Assembly (NCBI GenBank): GCA_030512295.1
Contig: JAULSR010000002.1
Location: forward strand, 5,642,001-5,706,000
Direction of reading: 5' to 3'
Origin: Bombardia bombarda
Lineage: Eukaryota > Ascomycota > Sordariomycetes > Sordariales > Lasiosphaeriaceae
Length of the DNA: 64,000 bases
In this document: piece after piece, positions 56,805 through 64,000 of the stretch
How positions within the stretch are numbered: position 1 is the first letter of the stretch
How the letters are laid out: each line of letters opens with the position of its first letter
Notes under the pieces: generated by a model
Told to the model about the DNA's origin: nothing
What the model saw: only the letters and a program-made list of their open reading frames with translations
Databases searched by the model: none
Position numbers and translations under genes: made by a program

Positions 56805-58209
56805 TTACTTGGACTTCCCAATAGCATCTTGAAGGCTCGTTTGAAAGTCCAAGTTGGCCAGATGCCGTCCTATCAGAACTAGCTTCCCACTTCCCTGGCT
56901 GGACGATGACGACGACGGCTGGAGAGGACTGTCAAAAATCTCAAACAGCTCTCTCACTCCCTGGACCATCTTCTCGCTGCCATTCTCCAAAATCAGTCTG
57001 CCCTTTAGCCTGTGGATCTCGAACGCAGGTCCCTGGGTATCAGACTGGTTGGGAAGCTCACTCTCCCACAAGACTGATCGTAACCAAGCATCTACAGCGT
57101 CGACTTGTCCGCTTGTTAATGCCGGAAGCACAACCGACAATGTCGATATAGCCTGATAAACCAGGTTAGCCATCGTTCACGAACATGGAATATGGGATAT
57201 ACACCGGCACTCACTTGATCGAGATGGCTGTGGCCTTTGTCTGCTTGGTCCAGCTCCTCCACACGGTCGTAAGCGTGTAGATCTAACAGGACGCCCTCTA
57301 GCTGGGGGACGGCGCTCTGTGACGTGACGTGTATCTTGGCTAGCCCGTTGATGGACTCGATGCGCTCTCTCACTACTTGCAGCTCGTCGTCGCTCACCAG
57401 ATCTGACTTGTTTATGACGACGACGTCGGCATGTGAGATCTGCACATGAGCCGTGGTCATGACTGGGCCGTGGTGGTCATCGCTCTCTTCGTGTCCCTCC
57501 ACCCGTCCTGCTGGGTCGTCCAGACTGCGGAGGATGTTCTTGGCGTCGACAAGGGTCACAATACCATCCAGGTAGATGGTGCTCGCGAGCCCGTCGTCCA
57601 CCCAGAATAGGGGCGCCAGGTTGCCCGGGTCTGCCAGCCCTGTCGTCTCGAGTAGGATGTAGTCGAACTTGCCCTTCTTCTCCATCAGCGACTCGATGGC
57701 GGCCACACCCGTGTCTCTGTTGCTCTTGTTAACATGGGTTTGCTACATGGGTTGTTAACCCCCATAGACGGCAGCGCCTTACTTTACTGAGCAGCAGATG
57801 CACCCGTTGCCGACTTCCATCCACTCTTCAACGGCCTCGCCATTCCTGTTGACGGTCAACGACTTTTCAATATCCAGAGCTGGGCAGCAAGTCAGTGACA
57901 TGAGCGGCCAACTATGGCTAGTGGATTTGTTTCGTACAGTCTCCAAATTCTATAGACAATAGAGTTAGCGAGTGTGCTGTTCGGTGGTGTTCCTCTAGGA
58001 AAGAAAGTCTCTTCTTGCTCACCATTCATTATGACGGCAATCTTTTTGCCATGTTGGGCAGTGAGTATGTAATTCAGGAGTGTGGTCTTGCCGGCCCCGA
58101 GGTATCCTGTGACTATCGTGATGGGGACCCTGACTGGCCTCTCCTCGGCGTCCAGCTCAGTGCCAGTCTCGACAAGGTCTGGCGGTGCGTCTTGTTCGTC
58201 CCAGTCCAT
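56805..58209 (-). CDS. ZNG1: ZNG1-type CobW/COG0523 metal-chaperone GTPase
   Basis: G3E-family GTPase; the eukaryotic ZNG1/CBWD group delivers zinc to methionine aminopeptidase 1. Five exons: 58209-58023, 57949-57938, 57879-57783, 57716-57215 and 57152-56805, 381 aa. The motifs are complete: Walker A GYLGAGKTT (about residues 35-43), NEFGD (made by exon 1 plus the 12 bp exon 2), GNGCICCSVK with the CxCC metal motif, DYILLETTGLADPG and INKSDL (G4). The C-terminal CobW_C domain contains AFEIHRLKGRLIL. The start is MDWDEQDAPP; upstream frame lacks family sequence, and DWDEQDAPP-type acidic starts suit the partner-binding role. It shares a 650 bp divergent promoter with MOB3. Confidence 0.9.
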
Positions 58210-58860
58210 CTTAATAAGTATTTCTTGTATTGGCGATGAGTGACAAGATTGAAAATTTTGATCAGGTTCTGTTGATTTTTGACTCGATTTCAGAAGAAAT
58301 ATCTCATTCCAAAAACGTTTGTTTTGAAGATTACTCTTGGCTTGCTTTGGGTAAATAACTTGGAACTTGATGTAAGTATTGACGCCCTTACGATGACACC
58401 TGCCTCCCGCCTTTACAGCTGACTTCAGCGGATTGGGTGCATACAGCTTCAGGCTTTCAGCGCCTTGCCCCACAGTTCTACTCACCTCCATGGCGGGAAA
58501 CAACTTACGTAATAACTGCAAGGAGGGCCCGCCAATCTCGAATTAGGAGCTTGGACGCGCTGGAGCACGAACGGCGTTGGCAGCAACAGGCAACGGGACG
58601 CGCGAAGTGTTGGAGATCCATCCCGTCCCAACTCTCAACCTCCATCAAAACCTCGACACATGTAAAGGGCTAAGACTCCGAGCTCTCAAGACAACTGCGC
58701 CTCGGTTACGCAATTTGCGAGCGCATCATTCTTTCCAGTTTGTTTTGGCTTGAAGCTAGCCAGCGATCGTGAGCAAGTGCAGCCAGTGCAGCAGTGACGA
58801 TAAAAAAGGAGTGTCCAGAAAGTCACCTTGCTGGGCCGACAAGGTCCCTTTTCCACCACA
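58210..58860. other. Divergent promoter of ZNG1 and MOB3
   Basis: No further gene. The open frame on the minus strand to 58521 is only an upstream extension of the ZNG1 exon. Confidence 0.5.
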
Positions 58861-60854
58861 ATGTCTCTTCCACCAAGCTCCCCCAGGCTCCCAAGCCCGC
58901 CACCTCCCGCCGAGATCCAGATCGGACCAAAATCGCCATCCATGGGACCCAATTCGACACGGCAAGCTCAACAGATTGAGCAGACAGCCATAGACGCGAA
59001 CGCCAAGCGGCGCATTCACCCAGGCACCAAGTCGGCCGACATGGCCGCCGGGCCTCCTCTCGTCCCCATCCAGGAGGTAAGTTCTGTTCCCATGATTTAC
59101 TTACCTATACGAAGCCAGCGAGCTGACGTGGCATTGCGCCTGTGCAGCTTGACTCTGCCTTTCAGCTCCAGGAACATCTCGCAGCCCTTCACTACTACCA
59201 CACCCTCAGCAACACGTCGCCCATAACACGCGAGACGGCAAAACTGCTGACCGCAAAGCCACTGGGCATCGACGAGACGCTGTGGCTGTATGAGCTGTGT
59301 CGCTTTCTGATTGCCCAGTGCAACAGCCTGATCGTGGGCTTCCTGTTCGACACTCCGCCTTGCAGCGCCGTCACATGTCCTGAAATGCGAGCGAGCGAGT
59401 GGCAGTTCCTCTGCGCCGTGCACGATGCTCCCAAGAGCTGCTGCGCCATTGACTACTGCTGCCACACACTGGACTGGGCTGCCAATGTCGTGACCAACCC
59501 CAAGATCTTTCCCAGCCGCTTTGTTGTCGATAGCCACGACAAGAACACCGCGCACAAGAACCTGGTGAATGTGTTCCGCCGTCTCCATCGCATCTTTGCC
59601 CATGCCTGGTTTCAGCACCGCGGCGTCTTTTGGTCAGTCGAGGGCCAGACGGGACTCTATCTGTTTTTCAAGACGGTGTGTGACCATTATCAGCTCCTCC
59701 CCGCCGAGAACTACAAACTCCCGCCCGAGGCCGAGGGCTTGGATACCTCATCTGCTGCGAATGCCCTTTCGGACACCAATGCCGACAAGAAGCAGCAACT
59801 TGCGGCTGTACCGGCCTCTATTGCGAAGCCGCCGTCAGGACAGCGGGGCGAGGCTGATGATGACAACTCCAACTTGAGCAGAACCAACACGAGGAGGCAT
59901 ATTAAGAGCAGTCCCTCGACTGGCAATGCAATCACTACGGTTATAGAGGCGGATGAAGATGATGGTGATGTAGCGAGCAAGCTAGCGGCCATGCACCTGT
60001 CGGCTCCCGGGGTCGGAGACGAAGAAATTTCCGTCAGAGCAGAGCGCGAGCTGGTCGATCAGCCACCCCTTCGCTCCTCCAGCGTCATTCCACCTGAGAC
60101 CGCGTCAACTTTTACAGCAGAATCTCCGCTGATACCTGAGGATGGACCTATGTATACTTTTGCGCCAATGCCAGCAGAGCCTCTATCAGAACTCGAACAG
60201 GACACAAAAATGACGGAGGGCGAGGAAATTGGAGAGCAACTACCTCCACCCCTGTTTTCGCATGAAATCCCCCAGGAACCCGAAAAAGAGGCTGAACAAG
60301 CCAAGGATCAAAATGCAGACGTTCCTGAGAAAACTGCTGAGATCGATTTTGTAACGGCAGTGGAGGAAACGGGAAGTGCTGACATAACCTCACATGCGGC
60401 TAAGGAGGTTGCGGACACCATCACATCTGAGCCAGCTACGGAACCGTCTCATAATCCGGAGGAATTCAATAATGAGCCCGAGATTCAAGAGGGTAAAGAA
60501 CATAAGGATGACTCTGAGACGGAAGTCAAGGCAGAAGCTGAGATTGAGTTCAAGGAGGAGAGTACGGATGAAATAGAAAAAGGAACAGAGCCGGCACCGG
60601 TGCCAGAAAGTGCTCAGACCTCCAAGGAGGAACCCGAAGAGAAAGCCACGGACGCGGCGTCCAAGGAGGAATCATCGTCCAAGGGCGTCGTATCCGACGA
60701 GGAGCCAAAGCCAGAAGAGCCAAAGCCAGAAGAGCCAAAGCCAGAAGAGCCAAAGCCAGAAGAGCCAAAGCCAGAAGAACCAAAGGCGGCGGAAGCTGAA
60801 GTGGAGCCGCCCAAAGAGGAACCACCTACCAAGCAAGAGACCAAGGAGGAATGA
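58861..60854 (+). CDS. MOB3: MOB3/phocein-type STRIPAK subunit
   Basis: Mob1/phocein-family protein, the MOB subunit of the fungal STRIPAK phosphatase-kinase complex controlling hyphal fusion and fruiting. Exons 58861-59076 and 59148-60854 (71 bp intron, GTAAGT donor, TGCAG acceptor) give 640 aa. The Mob domain (about residues 70-260) has PLGIDETLWLYELCRFLIAQCNSL, the zinc ligands in TPPCSAVTCPEM and a later HRIFAHAWFQHR. It matches phocein better than Mob1 or Mob2. The remaining 380 residues are a disordered, highly acidic tail, ending in five PKPEE-type repeats. Long tails are known in filamentous-fungal MOB3 proteins. The gene is divergent to ZNG1. Confidence 0.88.
60702..60776 (+). repeat. 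Five 15 bp repeats coding EPKPE
   Basis: Five near-identical 15 bp units near the 3' end of MOB3, in frame. Confidence 0.9.
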
Positions 60855-62780
60855 GGAATGAGGGCAGAAGACGAGATGGAATACTACGAAGTTGACGAAC
60901 GGGCAAGTACTGACCAGAGGTGTGGGTGGCATAAAACAATGTTTAATTGAGTAAAACGGAAGCGACTGCTACTACTTGGTGGTGTTTAGAGATGTATACC
61001 CGTTGTTTTGCAAACGTACGTGACGTACCTATGTAGTAAGTACGGAATACTATGTATGTAGCTTGGAATATATTGGGAGATTGACAAGTCGGATGGTAAT
61101 CAAGGTGCTTTACCTTAGCTATCGTGCCGTGGATGCCTGGAGCGGATAGGATGAAGAAAAGTGGGAGGCAAGGGTATATTTAATTTATTTGTCAATTTTC
61201 GCCAACCACGAGAAGTACGGAAATTCGATACCGAGCATGTGTGCTCTTGTCCGTGCAAGGGATCATTAGGTAGTCAATATGCCAAACTAACATTGCAAGT
61301 GTATTTGTGTTTGAAATTTGCATCTGAGCAAGCTTTTCTCTTAGGGAGTGCCTGCCCTACCCAGTACCCAGACCAGTATAAAGATGGAGGTTAGACTCCG
61401 GATATTTACATGAACTCACGGATCAGACAGTAAATAATAGCCAGCAATGGAGTAGTTAGATGTGCATATAGATGGTAGAATACATAATATCAAATACCCA
61501 CCCCATGTATCTAAGGTATGTGGGTCAGGTGGGTGGGTGCATGGATAGCCAAGGTAGATATTACCACAAACAAAGAATAAAAGAGAGAGAAAATGATACC
61601 CAGTCTAAAAGCCCAATGACAAGAAAAGAAAATTAAGAGGTACAGGGTGTCAATAAAGACGAATAATACATGGATGTGTCGCTATAAGATACATTACTGC
61701 AAAGAAAAGAACCGGCGTTTTGGTAGAGAAATAGGAAGAGGCATGTTGCCCGGAGGCGGGTCGGTCGGTCGGTCGGTTGCATTTAAAAGCAATAGGCAAT
61801 ACGCTGCCGAGTTTAAGATCCAACAGTGACGAACTCGCCTCGGCAAGGGCAGTGTACACAAAGTTGTAACTGCACGGATCAGACGGATACCGTGGCATCG
61901 TGCTTGTGTTGAGACAGGATAGATGGATGGACGGATCTTCAGCCGCCCTCTTTCTTTTTTCGTCGTGTGTTTATTGTGTCTTTCATAAAGTTGCGGGTAG
62001 TCGGCAAGTCACGCCGGACGATCAAAGCATGAACAACCCAACAAGGTAGTTCTTTCGTCCGAACTCTCTATAAGTAGATTGTTGTTCGTCATGCGACCGA
62101 CTGACTGGCCATCGGCCGCCGACATTTGTGTTGTGCATATGCAGGCAGAGACGATCGGGGTGGAGAGAGTTGAAGGACGCGATCCCGTGTTTCAGCCTTT
62201 CCAGGGGTCCGGGGATAACATCCCAAGAGCAGATCGTGAGTGGAGGAGGAGAGCGAGTTGGCGCGGGGAAAAGGTGTGCAAAGGGCGATCCAAGCGCCCG
62301 CTCTTGCATTAGCATCAAGATCTGACGTTGCAGGGTCGCATGATGGGGTCCCAAGGATATTATCCCGACGGGCAACCACCACAACCACCAACCACCAAAG
62401 GCCGGTTTGCGGCAGAGGAGAGCCGCATCGTCGTGGCTAACGTCAACCCAGCCCTTCCACATTGCTTGTGGTCCGTCTTGTGCTGGGTGCATCGCCCATA
62501 ATTACCGCCACGGCTTGTAGGCGCCCAAGTCGAAACCCAAAGCCGCTCTCCCCCATGAGCTTCAGCCCTCCGTAATCTTACGGAATCCCGCCTCGCGCAT
62601 GGCCGGGGTATCGAATATTGTCTGGCTTCCCCGGTGTGGATAACCGGCTGATCCGGTCGTATCTGGCGCTGCTGTGGGGATTATCTGGACAAGATCGTCC
62701 GGTACATCGAAACATAGAACGGCCTAGACCCAAACACATGTCTCGCACCATGATGCGACACATAGTCCGGTCGCTGTAGT
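60855..62780. other. Convergent 3' region between MOB3 and the transcription factor gene
   Basis: No supported gene; open frames near 62022-62492 overlap in several phases. A GGTC run lies at 61759-61777. Confidence 0.5.
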
Positions 62781-64000
62781 TTAGGCCGCGGAGTCTTTTT
62801 CATTTTTAATTGTTGATCCGGCATCACTGTTGGGTTTGCCGCCCGCTAGTGGCCCGAGGCGCATTTTGGAGAAGACATGTCGTATCTGCCGCAGGTTCTG
62901 GCCCTGTTGCGCGGTTACTGCCGTGGCATTGCGGTCGTCTGCCAAGGTTCGAATGCTCTGTAGGATAGGCGTAAACCCTTCGTCACCTGGGAGCCACCAG
63001 CGGACACAGCTGCTGTCGCGGAATAGCTCCGCCATGCGTGTACGCATTGTTACGGGAGATATGTATCTGTAGGTATTGGTTTTAGCAAGGGCATCATGGG
63101 GTTTCAGACTTTCACCTCGTTTGACTGGCGATGGGGAGAGAGGGGAGAGTCTTGTAGACCCATGAAGCAGGATAATGAACCGGGCGGTTTCTTCGTGGTT
63201 TCTGTATCTGCCATACGAATCCCACTTTATGGAAAGGGACAATCAAAGTAGAGTTCACTTACCCCATAACTTCAAGTAACGCAAATTTCCTCCTGATCCA
63301 CATATGATGCCTCGCGTCTCGTGGGACAAAGAGTGCCGCAATGGCAAGGCAAGGGTGCAGGATGATCAAGCTTCCCCCAGGGCTCTGTGGCCAGAACTCA
63401 ACAGTCTCGCAAATCCGGCATATGGCATATGCGTGCTCCATCAGGGCCGCTTGAGCGTCACCCGAGGCTTCAGAGACCGTCTGGCTTTGGTGCATGAGAG
63501 CGATCGAATGCCACTCGCAGCTAAGAATCGTCGAGGCAAAAAGTGGTGGCCGGAATAACACCCCTGGCGTGAACGGGTTGACAATGTCGTTTGGATCCAA
63601 GACGCTCTCAGCAGGAAAGTCTGTCACGAGATAGGAAGGATCTTCCAACGCGGGATCCCAACTATCCTTCCAGTTGTCGAGGGCGTCGGATAATCTTTGA
63701 TGTTCAGTAACATATTCGTCCTCTGTCAGTTCCTGCCTTGCCCCCTTTCCAAACAAAAGGGACATCTCCATTGAAATGAGACGCAAGCGGGCGGAAACAG
63801 CTTCGATTTTCCATCCCAATTTGGCTGGTTCTGCCACAGCTCGGGACTCGTAGTACTCGACACATGCCGAGAACCATTCTTGGGGGAGCGATGTTTCGAA
63901 ACTACCCATGATGCCAACAAAAACGTCAAAACGGGCATACCATGTCAGCATCATGCGGCTTATTGGACTTTGCATGACCGACGATGGTGTATAAAGCTGT
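62781..64000 (-). CDS. Fungal-specific transcription factor, C-terminal part (runs off the window)
   Basis: Partial gene; the 5' end, including any Zn2Cys6 DNA-binding domain, is beyond the right edge. Two exons are seen: 64000-63263 and 63066-62781, joined by a 196 bp intron (GTAAGT donor, CTACAG acceptor). The open frame continues past 63975 (LYTPSSVMQSP) to the edge, so the ATG at 63975 is not the start. The sequence has the fungal transcription factor middle-homology style: SPISRMMLTWYARFDVFVGIMGSF, AVSARLRLISMEMSLLFGKG, HSIALMHQSQTV, CRICETVEFWPQSPGGSLIILHPCLAIAALFV, and the end FRDSSCVRWWLPGDEGFTPIL. Target genes cannot be told from this part. Confidence 0.8.

Overview
This 64 kb window is nuclear DNA of a filamentous ascomycete. 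The signs are many short introns (about 50-130 bp, GT-AG, CTAAC-like branch points), housekeeping proteins of recognisable Pezizomycotina type (Tup1/RCO-1, Erg3, Afi1, MOB3/phocein, Sec63, Not2), a UstYa/DUF3328 gene and a fungal transcription factor. The protein style suggests Sordariomycetes, but I cannot name a genus. I found no tRNA, rRNA, CRISPR array or intact transposon.

Layout: ERG3 (-), a UstYa-like gene (-) and a secreted tandem-repeat precursor-like protein (+) fill 0.5-7 kb. TUP1/RCO-1 (+) and RNase MRP subunit RMP1 (-) converge at 11-15 kb. A DUF2347/LCHN-like gene (-) and SLC1 (+) share a divergent promoter at 16-21 kb. An AT-richer block at 21-24 kb carries two broken genes with in-frame stops that could be C-to-T changes (RIP-like). 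ADE5,7 (-) lies at 24.3-26.7 kb. After a 3.6 kb gap come a GPI-anchored Thr/Ser-rich wall protein (+), S-formylglutathione hydrolase (+), AFI1 (-), a myosin light chain (+), a DnaJ-TPR co-chaperone (+), SEC63 (+), a poly-Ser hypothetical protein (-), CUE1 (-), NOT2 (-), a ZNG1/CobW GTPase (-), MOB3 (+), and the 3' part of a transcription factor (-) running off the right edge.

Most genes act independently in sterol and phospholipid synthesis, purine synthesis, ER translocation and quality control, mRNA deadenylation, polarity and STRIPAK signalling. The one local association that may be functional is the UstYa-like oxidase gene, about 2 kb away in divergent orientation from a signal-peptide-bearing protein with ten copies of a His/Lys-rich cassette. 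That is the minimal gene pairing of a fungal RiPP (dikaritin-type) locus, although the cassettes lack the aromatic residues usual in such cores.

Three conserved genes (TUP1, AFI1, myosin light chain) show single frame breaks at or next to C/G runs. These look more like base-call errors than real lesions and should be checked before the proteins are used.
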